Source: G965207125 sp965207125 (GTDB taxonomy: Bacteria > Pseudomonadota > Alphaproteobacteria > Puniceispirillales > UBA1172). Taken from it: DNA of 64,000 bases. Both the position numbers and the translations under genes were made by a program. The DNA lies in NCBI GenBank assembly GCA_965207125.1, contig OZ242263.1, positions 1,798,001-1,862,000 of the forward strand, in the 5' to 3' direction. The notes below the pieces were generated by a model. The model did no database searches. It was not told where the DNA came from and worked only from the letters and a program-made list of their open reading frames with translations. This document shows, one piece after another, positions 9,041 through 18,307 of this stretch. Positions within the stretch are counted from its first letter, which is position 1; each line of letters opens with the position of its first letter.

Positions 9041-10132
9041 ATGCCCATTAACGAAAACGAAAACAACGGCGGCCCTTGGGGCTCAGGCCCATCCAATGGC
9101 GGCGGTTCCTCACCTAGGGGCGGCGCGAGGCGTCCTGATGTTGATGATCTGATGCGCAAGGGGCGTGAGAATTTTAACCAAATGTTTCCGGATAAATTCA
9201 AAGGACAAAAAGGGATTGTCATTCTCCTCATTATTATTTTAGGAATCTGGCTGCTATCCGGTTTTTACCGCGTTAACCCGCAGCAAGAAGGGGTGGTACT
9301 GCGCTTCGGCAAATGGGTCGAGTCAACGCCTCCGGGGCTTCATTACCATCTGCCGTATCCTATCGAAACCGTTCTTAGGCCTGAAGTCACTCGCGATAAT
9401 CGCATTGATATCGGTTTTCGCACTATTGGCACTGGCGGGGCGACGAATCGACGCGATATCGCTTATGAAAGCCAAATGATCACTGGCGATGAGAATATCG
9501 TCGATATCGATTTTGTTGTGTTCTGGCGGATTAGTGATGCGGGGCAATATCTATTTAACCTCACCGACCCCGATGAGACCGCTAAAGTTGCGGCTGAGGC
9601 GGTGATGCGCGAGATTGTCGGGCGGGTTGATATCCAGTTTGCCCTCACCGATGGACGTCAAGAAATCCAAGGCCTTGCCAAGAAACATCTCCAAGACCTG
9701 CTTGACGAATATAAGACGGGGATCTTTATCCGTGAAGTCCAACTGCTCGCCGTGGACCCGCCGAGCGATGTTATCGATGCCTTTAACGAGGTACAACGCG
9801 CAAGACAAGACAGGGACAGGCTTAAGAATGAGGCTGAGGCGTATAGCAATGATGTGATCCCGCGGGCCCGGGGTGATGCGGCACGGATTATCGCCGAGGC
9901 CGAAGCTTACACCGAGCAAATCGTCAATAAAGCACGGGGTGATGCTTCACGGTTTACACAAATCTACAACGCCTATCTCGTCAATAAAGACGTTACTATA
10001 GAGCGGATTTACATCGAGACTTTTGAGAAAATCATGAGCAACGTTAATAAAATTATCATTGATAGTGGCGCGTCCGCGTCGGGGGTTGTGCCATATCTTC
10101 CCCTGTCCGAACTCGGCAAGACGTCACAGTAA
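9041..10132 (+). CDS. hflK: Membrane protease modulator HflK
   Basis: SPFH/band-7 protein, 363 residues, forming the HflKC complex that modulates FtsH. A glycine/proline-rich N-terminal segment precedes one transmembrane helix (residues about 60-78, IVILLIIILGIWLLSGF), then the band-7 domain with NPQQEGVVLRFGKW and a coiled region rich in RARGDAARIIAEAEAYTEQ. An ATG with a GGAGAAAG ribosome site supports the start. hflC follows after 17 bases and a DegP-like protease after that, an arrangement common in alphaproteobacteria that links envelope quality-control genes. Confidence 0.94.
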   Translation: MPINENENNGGPWGSGPSNGGGSSPRGGARRPDVDDLMRKGRENFNQMFPDKFKGQKGIVILLIIILGIWLLSGFYRVNPQQEGVVLRFGKWVESTPPGLHYHLPYPIETVLRPEVTRDNRIDIGFRTIGTGGATNRRDIAYESQMITGDENIVDIDFVVFWRISDAGQYLFNLTDPDETAKVAAEAVMREIVGRVDIQFALTDGRQEIQGLAKKHLQDLLDEYKTGIFIREVQLLAVDPPSDVIDAFNEVQRARQDRDRLKNEAEAYSNDVIPRARGDAARIIAEAEAYTEQIVNKARGDASRFTQIYNAYLVNKDVTIERIYIETFEKIMSNVNKIIIDSGASASGVVPYLPLSELGKTSQ

Positions 10133-10149
10133 AGAACAGGAGAAACGAT

Positions 10150-11031
10150 ATGCGTATTATAACCTTTTCCGTCATCAGCTTTTTCGCGCTGGTGTTTATC
10201 GCCATTAATGCTTTGTTTATCGTCGAGCAGACCCAGCAGGGAATCGTTCTGCAATTCGGTGAGCCGAAGCGTATCATTCAAACCCCAGGGCTTAACTGGA
10301 AGTTGCCGTTTATCCAGAATGTGGTTTTTTATGAAAACCGTGTGCTGTCAATGGTTTCCCTTGATAGCGAGCAGGTAATTTTATCCGATCAAAAGAGGTT
10401 AGAAGTAGATACCTACACGCGTTTTAGTATACAGGATCCGCTTAAATTTTACCAGACAGTCCGTAATGTACGAGGGGCCCAGCAGCGTCTTGATGCAATG
10501 GTCGACTCATCGGTGCGCCGGGCGCTTGGTAACCGCTCCTTGCTCGATATCTTGTCCGAGCGGCGTAATGACATTATCACCTCGATTCGTGATGAAGTGA
10601 ACAGATCCGCCTCTGATCTAGGGCTTACGATCGTCGATGTGCGTATTCGCCGCGCCGATTATCCTGATGCGACCTCGCAGAACATTTTTAACCGTATGAA
10701 ATCCGAACGTGAGCGTGAGGCGAGAGAGTTCCGGGCGACTGGTGAGGAAGAGGCGCAGAAAATCCGCGCCGGCGCCGATAAGCAACGCGCGGTGATTCTG
10801 TCAAAATCCCGCCGCGAATCTCAAATTTTGCGCGGAGAGGGCGATAGCAACTCGATTCAGATTTACGCTGATGCTTTCGGCGTTGATGAAGAGTTTTATG
10901 CTTTTTATCGGTCGATGCAGGCTTACCAAGAATCTTTTGGTGAGAACGAAACTTCGATGGTAATCGCGCCTGACAGTCGGTTCTTTCGCTATTTTGATAG
11001 CAAAACAGGCGATCTTCCTGACGACCAATGA
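10150..11031 (+). CDS. hflC: Membrane protease modulator HflC
   Basis: Partner of HflK, 293 residues. One N-terminal transmembrane segment (about residues 5-25, ending at a family-typical VEQTQQGIVLQFG) is followed by the band-7 domain (TRFSIQDPLKFYQTV) and a helical stretch RMKSEREREAREFRATGEEEAQKIRAGAD split over about residues 180-210. A good AGGAG ribosome site lies before ATG 10150. It is placed between hflK and the periplasmic protease gene. Confidence 0.94.
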   Translation: MRIITFSVISFFALVFIAINALFIVEQTQQGIVLQFGEPKRIIQTPGLNWKLPFIQNVVFYENRVLSMVSLDSEQVILSDQKRLEVDTYTRFSIQDPLKFYQTVRNVRGAQQRLDAMVDSSVRRALGNRSLLDILSERRNDIITSIRDEVNRSASDLGLTIVDVRIRRADYPDATSQNIFNRMKSEREREAREFRATGEEEAQKIRAGADKQRAVILSKSRRESQILRGEGDSNSIQIYADAFGVDEEFYAFYRSMQAYQESFGENETSMVIAPDSRFFRYFDSKTGDLPDDQ

Positions 11032-11084
11032 TAAACCGCCATTATTCCCGATAACTGCCCATAATGACATTTTGGAGATTATTG

Positions 11085-12578
11085 ATGACTCATACCACCC
11101 TGCCCATCGATCCAGCTGGATCTGAAGCGATCAGCCCGAGTACTTTGTTGCGTATGTATTGTCGCGGGGCGATCGCATCAGGGATGATGCTGTTTTTCTT
11201 TATTGCGGGGCCGGCTATAGCCGATGAGCGTCCCGATAGTTTTGCGACCCTTGCTGAGAAATTATCTCCTGCGGTGGTTAATATCTCGACCACAATGGTA
11301 GTCGGGCAGCAAGCCGAGGATCTTCCGCAATTTCCCCCAGGCTCGCCTTTCGAGGATTTTTTCAAAGAGTTTCGCGATCGCGATAGCGGCCAGCAAGTCC
11401 AAGCCCTAGGCTCCGGCTTTATCATTAGCGCCGATGGTATGGTGGTAACCAATAATCACGTGATTGAAAAAGCTGACAAGATCAGAGTAACATTGTCCAA
11501 TGACCGCGCCTATGACGCCAAATTGATCGGGCGCGATCCAAAGACTGATGTTGCGGTTCTTAAATTCGATCCTGAAGGTGAGGCACTCACCCCCGTCCAA
11601 TTCGGCAACAGCGATAAAATGCGTGTTGGCGACTGGGTTGTTGCGATTGGCAATCCTTTTGGGCTTGGGGGATCTGTTACCGCAGGGATTATTTCAGCCA
11701 GAGGCCGTGATATAGGGTCAGGCCCTTATGATGATTTCATCCAGACTGATGCTTCTATCAACCGTGGCAATTCAGGCGGCCCGTTATTTAATCTAGATGG
11801 CGAGGTGATTGGCATTAACACCGCGATTTACTCGCAAACCGGCGGCTCGGTGGGCATAGGCTTTGCGATCGCCGCGAACCTAGCGAGCAATGTTGTCGCC
11901 CAGCTCCAAGAGCATGGGCAGACAAGACGTGGGTGGCTTGGTGTTTTTATTCAGGAAATAACCCCTGAGATCGCTGAAAGCTTTGGGCTGGAAAATGAAA
12001 ACGGCGCACTGATTTCATCCGTCCATCCCGATGGTCCTGCTGAGAAATCTGGACTTAAAGCGGGTGATGTTGTGCTTTCCTTCAATAACAAACCGATCAC
12101 CCAGATGCGGAATTTGCCTCGAATTGTTGCTGAATCAGAGATTAGCAAGCCGCTGGTGATGGTGGTTGTTCGCGACGGACGCAAGGTGGAGCTAGAGGTG
12201 ACACTCGGGGTTTTGGAAGAAGCTGAGCAATCAGGAATACTCGCTCTCGCCGATAGCGACGCTCCGGGTGAGGCTTTTACCCTTGAGGATTTGGGCTTGA
12301 CGGTCGAGCAGATCGGGGATGATTTACGCGACCGCTACAGTCTTGCTGATGATGTTGAAGGCATTGTGATTACTGAAATTTCACCTAATAGTTTTGCCGA
12401 TGAGTCGGACCTGCTCGAGGGGGATGTCATCCGCCGTGTTGGTAAAACCCGGGAGGTCATGGTGCTGGCTGATTTGCTCGAGGGCATCAATGATGAAAAA
12501 GATGCAGGAAAAGCCAATCTGGTGCTGTTGGTGCAACGGCAGGGGCGTGATCGTTTTGTTGGTTTGCAGATCAAATAG
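11085..12578 (+). CDS. degP: DegP/HtrA-family periplasmic serine protease
   Basis: Do/DegQ-type protease, 497 residues. Start ATG 11085 is preferred over 11064 because GGAG at 11074-11077 lies 7 bases upstream of it. An N-terminal hydrophobic signal ends in AIA before DERPD (cleavage near residue 46). The trypsin-like triad is His125 (VTNNHVI), Asp155 (KTDVAVLKF) and Ser230 (NRGNSGGPL), and two PDZ domains follow (about 270-370 and 400-490). A FEDFFKEFRDRD loop sits where DegP proteins carry the LA loop. Degradation of misfolded envelope proteins is the expected role, consistent with hflKC upstream; miaA follows after 18 bases. Confidence 0.93.
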   Translation: MTHTTLPIDPAGSEAISPSTLLRMYCRGAIASGMMLFFFIAGPAIADERPDSFATLAEKLSPAVVNISTTMVVGQQAEDLPQFPPGSPFEDFFKEFRDRDSGQQVQALGSGFIISADGMVVTNNHVIEKADKIRVTLSNDRAYDAKLIGRDPKTDVAVLKFDPEGEALTPVQFGNSDKMRVGDWVVAIGNPFGLGGSVTAGIISARGRDIGSGPYDDFIQTDASINRGNSGGPLFNLDGEVIGINTAIYSQTGGSVGIGFAIAANLASNVVAQLQEHGQTRRGWLGVFIQEITPEIAESFGLENENGALISSVHPDGPAEKSGLKAGDVVLSFNNKPITQMRNLPRIVAESEISKPLVMVVVRDGRKVELEVTLGVLEEAEQSGILALADSDAPGEAFTLEDLGLTVEQIGDDLRDRYSLADDVEGIVITEISPNSFADESDLLEGDVIRRVGKTREVMVLADLLEGINDEKDAGKANLVLLVQRQGRDRFVGLQIK

Positions 12579-12596
12579 GCACGATGCTGGGTCAGG

Positions 12597-13544
12597 ATGA
12601 CCTTATATGATTATGTGATTATCGCTGGCCCTACGGCTAGCGGTAAATCCGGCTTGGCCTTGGCGTTGATTGGGGCTGGGGCAGACCAAATTGAGATCGT
12701 CAACGCAGACTCAATGCAGGTCTATCACGGATTGCCGGTGCTGACTGCTGCCCCAACTGCTGCCGAGCGCGATCTTGCGCCGCATCATCTTTATGGCCAG
12801 ATCCCTCCGTCATGCCGCTACTCGCAAGCGCAATGGCTGGCTGAGGCTCGTGAGACAGTTGCCTCTATCCAGAAGCGCGGGCATTTGCCTGTTCTGGTTG
12901 GGGGCACTGGGCTTTATCTGAAAGCCGCCCAGGACGGTATTGTCTCTATTCCCACAATCGGGTGCACAAGCCGCGAGCAGGCCCGGGAGATTTACGCTCG
13001 GTCGGGGTGTGAGGGCTTGAAAGATGAGTTGATGAAGGGTGACGCCGCCCTCGCTGAGAAGATTGAGGCCAATGACCGCCAGCGTTTGATGCGCGGTGTG
13101 GAGGTGCTGCTCGAGACTGGGGTGCCGCTAAGCGTATGGCAAGGCGGCGAGGCGCAAGGGCGCATAGAAGGTAAAGCTTTGTGTTGCTATATCAGGCCGC
13201 CGCGCGAGGCGCTTTACCAGCGTATAGATGCACGTTTTGAGGCGATGCTTGCTGGGGGCGCTCTGGAGGAAATAAAAACGCTGGCGGCCCTCACACTTGA
13301 CCCGGAATTGCCTGCAATGAAAGCACTTGGGGTGAGGCCTCTGCTGTCGGCCTATCGGGGGGAGTCGGAGTATTCTGAGGCTGCTATGTTAGCAAAACGC
13401 GATAGCAGACGCTATGCTAAGCGCCAATATACGTGGTTTGATCATCAATTTAACGCTGATCTTATGGTTACTGATGCGCCGCTTGCGCAAGATTCAGAAA
13501 GAATTTCATCTGAAATCTTATCGAAAGTTATTTTTAGGGGTTGA
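12597..13544 (+). CDS. miaA: tRNA dimethylallyltransferase MiaA
   Basis: Transfers a dimethylallyl group to A37 of tRNAs reading UNN codons; 315 residues, the normal length. The P-loop GPTASGKS is at residues 11-18, with the family motifs NADSMQVYHGLPVLTAAP and LVGGTGLYLKA, and RRYAKRQYTWFDHQF near the C-terminus. It follows degP after 18 bases. The next 206 bases to ilvB hold no gene I can support. Confidence 0.95.
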   Translation: MTLYDYVIIAGPTASGKSGLALALIGAGADQIEIVNADSMQVYHGLPVLTAAPTAAERDLAPHHLYGQIPPSCRYSQAQWLAEARETVASIQKRGHLPVLVGGTGLYLKAAQDGIVSIPTIGCTSREQAREIYARSGCEGLKDELMKGDAALAEKIEANDRQRLMRGVEVLLETGVPLSVWQGGEAQGRIEGKALCCYIRPPREALYQRIDARFEAMLAGGALEEIKTLAALTLDPELPAMKALGVRPLLSAYRGESEYSEAAMLAKRDSRRYAKRQYTWFDHQFNADLMVTDAPLAQDSERISSEILSKVIFRG

Positions 13545-13750
13545 CCTGATCACTGATCTATGAAAGACAAGGCTTTGTGTGATATTTGCATCTAGCCCGT
13601 GATTCGTTTAGTGTTTCATAAAGGGTTCGGGGTGGTATTACGTTAGGTTTAAACCTATTTATTCAATAGATGAGTTAGTCGGGATTCTCTGGCGGGAGAA
13701 GTGTCGGCTTTTTATTGTTTTAATGAGCGGATTTTTAAGAAGGATTTCTT

Positions 13751-15553
13751 ATGGCTAGGACTGAGAGAGTAGCAAGTCATGATGCATCGAGGACGCCGAT
13801 GGTTATGCCGGGGGCGGAGGCGTTGTTGCAGGTGCTCGAAAACCTTGGAGTCGATGTGATCTTCGGTTATCCGGGGGGCGCGGTGCTGCCGATTTATGAC
13901 GCTTTGTTCAAGAACAATTCGATCCGCCATATTCTCGTTCGTCATGAGCAAGCCGCTGTTCATGCCGCCGAAGGCTATGCCCGTTCCACGGGTAAGGTTG
14001 GGGTTGTGCTGGTGACCTCAGGCCCTGGGGCAACGAATGCTGTTACGGGCTTAACGGACGCGCTGTTGGATTCAGTTCCGATTGTTTGTTTTTCAGGCCA
14101 GGTCGCAACGCATTTGATCGGCAATGACGCTTTTCAGGAAGCCGATACCACTGGCATCACTAGGGCGTCCACCAAACATAATTATCTGGTCAAAGACGTT
14201 GAGATGCTCTGTCCGGTGGTTTATGAGGCGTTCCACGTTGCCGCTTCGGGGCGTCCGGGGCCAGTGGTTGTTGATCTGCCGAAAAATATCCAGCTGGCCG
14301 AGGTAGAAGTTAAAGATAATGGCCATGCCAGGGCCGCTGCGCGTTATAATCCTCAAACCGAGCCTGACCTCGACCTTATCCGCGAGGCGGCAAAACTGTT
14401 GGTTGGGGCAAAAAAGCCGATCATTTATGGCGGCGGTGGAATTATTAATTCAGGATGCGCGGCCTCAGAGCATTTGCGTGAATTGGTCACAATGACCAAT
14501 TTCCCTATTACTCTGACGTTGCTGGGGCTTGGCGCGTTTCCTGCGGACAATTCAAATTTCCTAGGGATGTTGGGGATGCATGGCACGTATGAAGCCAATA
14601 TGGCGATGCATGACTGTGATGTCATGCTGAATGTTGGTGCGCGCTTTGATGATCGGGTAACTGGATTGGTTTCTGGGTTTTCTCCCAATTCGAAAAAGAT
14701 TCATATCGATATAGACTCATCCTCGATCAATAAAATTATCAGGGTCAATACGGCGATTGTGGCCGATGCTGGACGTGCGCTTGAATTGTTGGTCGCTGAA
14801 ATGCGCGCTCTTATTGGCCAGATCAATAAAGATCATTTAGGTGCGTGGTGGAAGCAGATAGAAGACTGGCGGGGCATCAAATGCCTTGATTACGAACAAT
14901 CCGGCGCGCTTATCAAGCCACAATACGCGATCCATCGCCTGTGGCAGAAAACCCAAGACCGCGATATGTATATCACCACTGAAGTTGGACAGCACCAGAT
15001 GTGGGCGGCGCAGTATTTCAGTTTTAATAACCCGAACAGATGGATGACGTCAGGTGGGCTTGGTACCATGGGCTATGGTTTACCCGCCGCCGTCGGGGTT
15101 CAGGTGGCCCATCCCGACAAGACTGTGGTTGATATTTCAGGTGAAGCTTCATTTCTGATGAATATGCAGGAATTATCGACCATCGCGCAATATAAACTGC
15201 CGGTGAAAATCTTTATCATCAATAACGAGTGGATGGGAATGGTACGGCAGTGGCAGGAGTTGATTCATGGCGGCCGGTACAGTGAGAGTTATACCGACTC
15301 GCTGCCTGATTTTGTCAAACTTGCCGAGTGTTTTGGGCTCAAGGGGCTTATCGCTAAAAAAGCCGACGAGCTGGATGACGTGATCGATGAGATGCTGAAT
15401 ACTGATGGCGGGGTTCTGGTGGATGTCAGGGTTAACAAGGAAGAAAACTGCTTTCCCATGATTCCATCTGGGGCGGCGCATAATGAGATATTGCTCGGGC
15501 CTAATGATCAGAGCGCCGCCCCCCTTTCTAATGAAGCAAAAGCTCTGGTGTGA
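13751..15553 (+). CDS. ilvB: Acetolactate synthase large subunit
   Basis: Catalytic subunit of acetohydroxyacid synthase (600 residues), first common step of valine, leucine and isoleucine synthesis; uses TPP, Mg2+ and FAD. The TPP-activating glutamate is Glu66 in VRHEQAAVHAAEGYAR. The TPP/Mg motif usually written GDG-x-NN appears as GEA (464-466) followed by NN at 491-492, so the metal-binding Asp position is Glu465 here. The start is set by AAGAAGGATTTCTT before ATG 13751. ilvN begins 10 bases after the stop and ilvC follows, a standard ilvBNC operon. Confidence 0.96.
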   Translation: MARTERVASHDASRTPMVMPGAEALLQVLENLGVDVIFGYPGGAVLPIYDALFKNNSIRHILVRHEQAAVHAAEGYARSTGKVGVVLVTSGPGATNAVTGLTDALLDSVPIVCFSGQVATHLIGNDAFQEADTTGITRASTKHNYLVKDVEMLCPVVYEAFHVAASGRPGPVVVDLPKNIQLAEVEVKDNGHARAAARYNPQTEPDLDLIREAAKLLVGAKKPIIYGGGGIINSGCAASEHLRELVTMTNFPITLTLLGLGAFPADNSNFLGMLGMHGTYEANMAMHDCDVMLNVGARFDDRVTGLVSGFSPNSKKIHIDIDSSSINKIIRVNTAIVADAGRALELLVAEMRALIGQINKDHLGAWWKQIEDWRGIKCLDYEQSGALIKPQYAIHRLWQKTQDRDMYITTEVGQHQMWAAQYFSFNNPNRWMTSGGLGTMGYGLPAAVGVQVAHPDKTVVDISGEASFLMNMQELSTIAQYKLPVKIFIINNEWMGMVRQWQELIHGGRYSESYTDSLPDFVKLAECFGLKGLIAKKADELDDVIDEMLNTDGGVLVDVRVNKEENCFPMIPSGAAHNEILLGPNDQSAAPLSNEAKALV

Positions 15554-15563
15554 GGATAGCGAG

Positions 15564-16103
15564 ATGAGCAATACCCATAGCGAAGAATCACGGCATATCC
15601 TGTCGGTTCTCGTGGATAACGAGCCCGGAGTGTTAGGGCGTGTGGTCGGCTTGCTTTCAGGCCGGGGTTATAATATCGAAAGCCTTACGGTTTCTGAGGT
15701 TGATGTGGTCTATAGTCTTTCCCGAATCTCTATTGTAACGCTTGGTACGCCGATGGTGGTTGAGCAGATCAAGGCACAGCTGGGGCGCGTTGTTCCGGTT
15801 CATCAGGTGTGTGATTTGACCAAAACAGGCGAGCATGTTGAACGCGAACTCGCCCTGGTCAAGATCGTCAATTCGGGGGAGGCTCGGATCGAATCACTCA
15901 GGATTGCTGATACTTTTCGCGCTCAGACTTTGGACAGCACATTGAATTCTTTTGTTTTCGAGATAACCGGTAGTAGCACTAAAATAAGCGCTTTTATCGA
16001 TTTGATGATTTCTCTTGGCACAGTAGAAGTGTCCAGAACCGGCGTTTCTGCGATTTCACGTGGCGATCATGCCGACATGCCTCTTAAAGCAAGAGAGCAA
16101 TAA
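15564..16103 (+). CDS. ilvN: Acetolactate synthase small (regulatory) subunit
   Basis: ACT-domain regulatory subunit, 179 residues, which binds valine for feedback control of IlvB. The N-terminal ACT domain is clear: HILSVLVDNEPGVLGRVVGL and GYNIESLTVSE. A second domain follows with ELALVKIV near residue 95 and EITGSSTKISAFIDLM near 135. ATG 15564 is chosen because the family begins directly at this ACT domain; an in-frame ATG at 15483 would lie inside ilvB. Confidence 0.95.
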   Translation: MSNTHSEESRHILSVLVDNEPGVLGRVVGLLSGRGYNIESLTVSEVDVVYSLSRISIVTLGTPMVVEQIKAQLGRVVPVHQVCDLTKTGEHVERELALVKIVNSGEARIESLRIADTFRAQTLDSTLNSFVFEITGSSTKISAFIDLMISLGTVEVSRTGVSAISRGDHADMPLKAREQ

Positions 16104-16135
16104 CCATCACACCAAACAACTAAGGGAGTTAAACC

Positions 16136-17155
16136 ATGCGAGTTTATTACGATAGGGATGCTGACGTTAATCTGGTCAAATCAAAGAAAATCTGCGTTGT
16201 TGGCTATGGTAGTCAAGGCCATGCCCATGCCGCCAATCTTAAGGATAGTGGTGTTTCTGAGGTCGCGGTGGCTTTGCGCAAAGACTCGGCTTCGGTTGAC
16301 AAGGCGCGTGAGGCTGGATTTAAGGTCTTGACTGTGGCTGAAGGTGCGGCTTGGGCTGATGTGGTGATGCTGCTAACGCCTGATGAATTGCAGGCGGATA
16401 TTTATGAATCCGATATTGCTGGAAACATCCGTCCGGGCGCGGCGCTTGCTTTTGCCCATGGTCTTAATATTCATTTTGATCTGATCGTGCCGTCTGGTGA
16501 TATTGATGTGATCATGATCGCACCGAAAGGCCCTGGGCATACTGTGCGCGGTGAGTATCTCAAAGGCGGCGGCGTGCCGTGTCTACTGGCTGTTCACCAA
16601 GACGCCTCTGGCAATGCGCATGAGGTTGGGCTTTCTTACGCCTCGGCTATTGGCGGCGGCCGGTCGGGGGTGATAGAAACCACGTTTAAGCAGGAATGCG
16701 AAACTGATTTATTTGGTGAGCAGGCTGTGCTTTGCGGCGGGTTGTGTGAGTTGATCAAAGCTGGTTTTGAGACGCTTGTTGAGGCGGGTTATGATCCTGA
16801 AATGGCGTATTTTGAATGCCTGCATGAGGTCAAGCTGATCGTTGATCTGATTTATGAAGGTGGAATTGCCAATATGAATTATTCGATCTCTAACACTGCT
16901 GAATATGGTGAGTATGTCTCAGGGCCGAGGATTGTTACTGATGAGACGCGTGCTGCGATGCGTGGTATTCTAGAGGATATCCAAGCTGGGCGGTTTACCC
17001 GCGACTGGATGCTCGAGAATAAAGCGCGGCAGTCATCGTTCAAAGCAATGCGGCGTAAGGCTGCTGACCACCAGATCGAGGCTGTTGGTGAAACTTTGCG
17101 CGGAATGATGCCGTGGATTGGCGCAAACCGCTTGGTCGACAAGGCAAAGAACTAA
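16136..17155 (+). CDS. ilvC: Ketol-acid reductoisomerase IlvC (class I)
   Basis: NADPH-dependent isomeroreductase, 339 residues, second step of branched-chain amino-acid synthesis. The Rossmann motif VVGYGSQGHAHAANLKDSG lies near residue 22, followed by MIAPKGPGHTVRGEY and the Mg-binding helices with ETDLFGEQAVLCGG (near residue 190) and the ECLHEVKLIVDLIYEGG region. Length and order fit class I. It ends the ilvBNC operon; AGGGAG just upstream of ATG 16136 is a strong ribosome site. Confidence 0.96.
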   Translation: MRVYYDRDADVNLVKSKKICVVGYGSQGHAHAANLKDSGVSEVAVALRKDSASVDKAREAGFKVLTVAEGAAWADVVMLLTPDELQADIYESDIAGNIRPGAALAFAHGLNIHFDLIVPSGDIDVIMIAPKGPGHTVRGEYLKGGGVPCLLAVHQDASGNAHEVGLSYASAIGGGRSGVIETTFKQECETDLFGEQAVLCGGLCELIKAGFETLVEAGYDPEMAYFECLHEVKLIVDLIYEGGIANMNYSISNTAEYGEYVSGPRIVTDETRAAMRGILEDIQAGRFTRDWMLENKARQSSFKAMRRKAADHQIEAVGETLRGMMPWIGANRLVDKAKN

Positions 17156-17222
17156 TACATTTGTTGCTGAATTTACTATATTTCTGTATACCAACAAGGT
17201 AGTGGCCAAAAGGGCTACAGAT

Positions 17223-17242
17223 AAGGGAGCCGGCACGGCCGG
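17223..17242 (+). promoter_or_regulatory. Displaced ribosome site plus hairpin before mreB
   Basis: The only good ribosome-binding sequence, AAGGGAG (17223-17229), is 23 bases from ATG 17253. A perfect CCGGC-ACG-GCCGG hairpin (17230-17242) fills the gap and would shorten the effective spacing to about 10 bases if folded. A role in mreB translation is inference. Confidence 0.4.
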
Positions 17243-17252
17243 ATAAGACTCG

Positions 17253-18290
17253 ATGCTAAATACGATCCGCGGGCTTTTTTCATCCGATCTAGCGATCGAT
17301 CTCGGAACCGCTAACACTCTTGTTTACGTTAAGGGACAAGGGATTATTCTCAATGAGCCGTCAGTGGTTGCCATTGCCCAGATCAGAGGCAAGCAACAAG
17401 TGCTAGCAGTTGGTAATGAAGCCAAAGATATGCTGGGTAAAACCCCTGGCAATATCAGGGCGATCAGACCGATGGCGGACGGCGTGATTGCTGACTTCGA
17501 AATCGCTGAGGAAATGATCAAGCACTTTATCCGTAAGGTAAACGGCAAGATGCCGCTATCGAGCCCTCGGGTTATCATCTGTGTGCCGTCGGGCTCAACG
17601 GCTGTTGAAAGGCGCGCTATTCAAGAATCCGCCGAATCAGCGGGCGCGAGACGTGTGTATCTGATTGAAGAGCCGATGGCGGCCGCCATTGGGTCAGGAT
17701 TGCCTGTCACCGAACCATCGGGGTCGATGGTGGTGGATATCGGTGGCGGCACTACCGAGGTTGCAATTCTGTCGCTTGGCAATATCGTCTATGCGCATTC
17801 GGTCAGGGTTGGCGGGGATAAATTTGATGAAGCCTTGATCAGCTATATGCGCCGCACGCATAATCTGCTGATTGGCGAGTCTACCGCCGAGCGGATTAAA
17901 AAGGAAATCGGTACAGCGTTAAAACCTCAAGGCTCTAACGGCAAAAAGGAAAATGTTCGAGGGCGCGATCTTGTTAATGGCGTTCCCAAAGAAATTACCA
18001 TCACCCAATCGCAGGTCGCGGATGCTCTAGCGGATTCAATACGACAAATTATCGAAGGCGTTAAGGTTGCACTTGAGCAAACCCCTCCCGAACTCGCCGC
18101 TGATATTGTTGAAAAGGGTATCGTGCTGACAGGCGGAGGTGCGTTGCTCCATGAGATTGACGCTGTCTTAAGAGATGCGACCGGATTACCGATCTCGATC
18201 GCCGAAGACCCGCTTACCTGCGTCGCTCTTGGCACTGGACGTTGCCTTGAAGAGATGAAAACGTTGCAAAATGTTCTGGTTGGTGCCTGA
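17253..18290 (+). CDS. mreB: Rod-shape protein MreB
   Basis: Bacterial actin, 345 residues, which organises the cell-elongation machinery under the inner membrane. The phosphate-1 motif IDLGTANTLVYVKG follows the membrane-associating N-terminal MLNTIRGLFSSD. VVDIGGGTTEVAILSLG (phosphate-2) and GIVLTGGGALL (adenosine) are intact. It opens the mreB-mreC-mreD-mrdA-rodA series, so the cell is probably rod-shaped or curved. The ribosome site is displaced and lies beside a hairpin. Confidence 0.97.
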   Translation: MLNTIRGLFSSDLAIDLGTANTLVYVKGQGIILNEPSVVAIAQIRGKQQVLAVGNEAKDMLGKTPGNIRAIRPMADGVIADFEIAEEMIKHFIRKVNGKMPLSSPRVIICVPSGSTAVERRAIQESAESAGARRVYLIEEPMAAAIGSGLPVTEPSGSMVVDIGGGTTEVAILSLGNIVYAHSVRVGGDKFDEALISYMRRTHNLLIGESTAERIKKEIGTALKPQGSNGKKENVRGRDLVNGVPKEITITQSQVADALADSIRQIIEGVKVALEQTPPELAADIVEKGIVLTGGGALLHEIDAVLRDATGLPISIAEDPLTCVALGTGRCLEEMKTLQNVLVGA

Positions 18291-18307
18291 TATAGGGGGA
18301 TGTTGCT

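Noticed and set aside
13560..13595. Leader peptide for attenuation upstream of ilvB
   Set aside because: An 11-codon frame exists but is not rich in Val, Leu or Ile, and no terminator/antiterminator pair was found.
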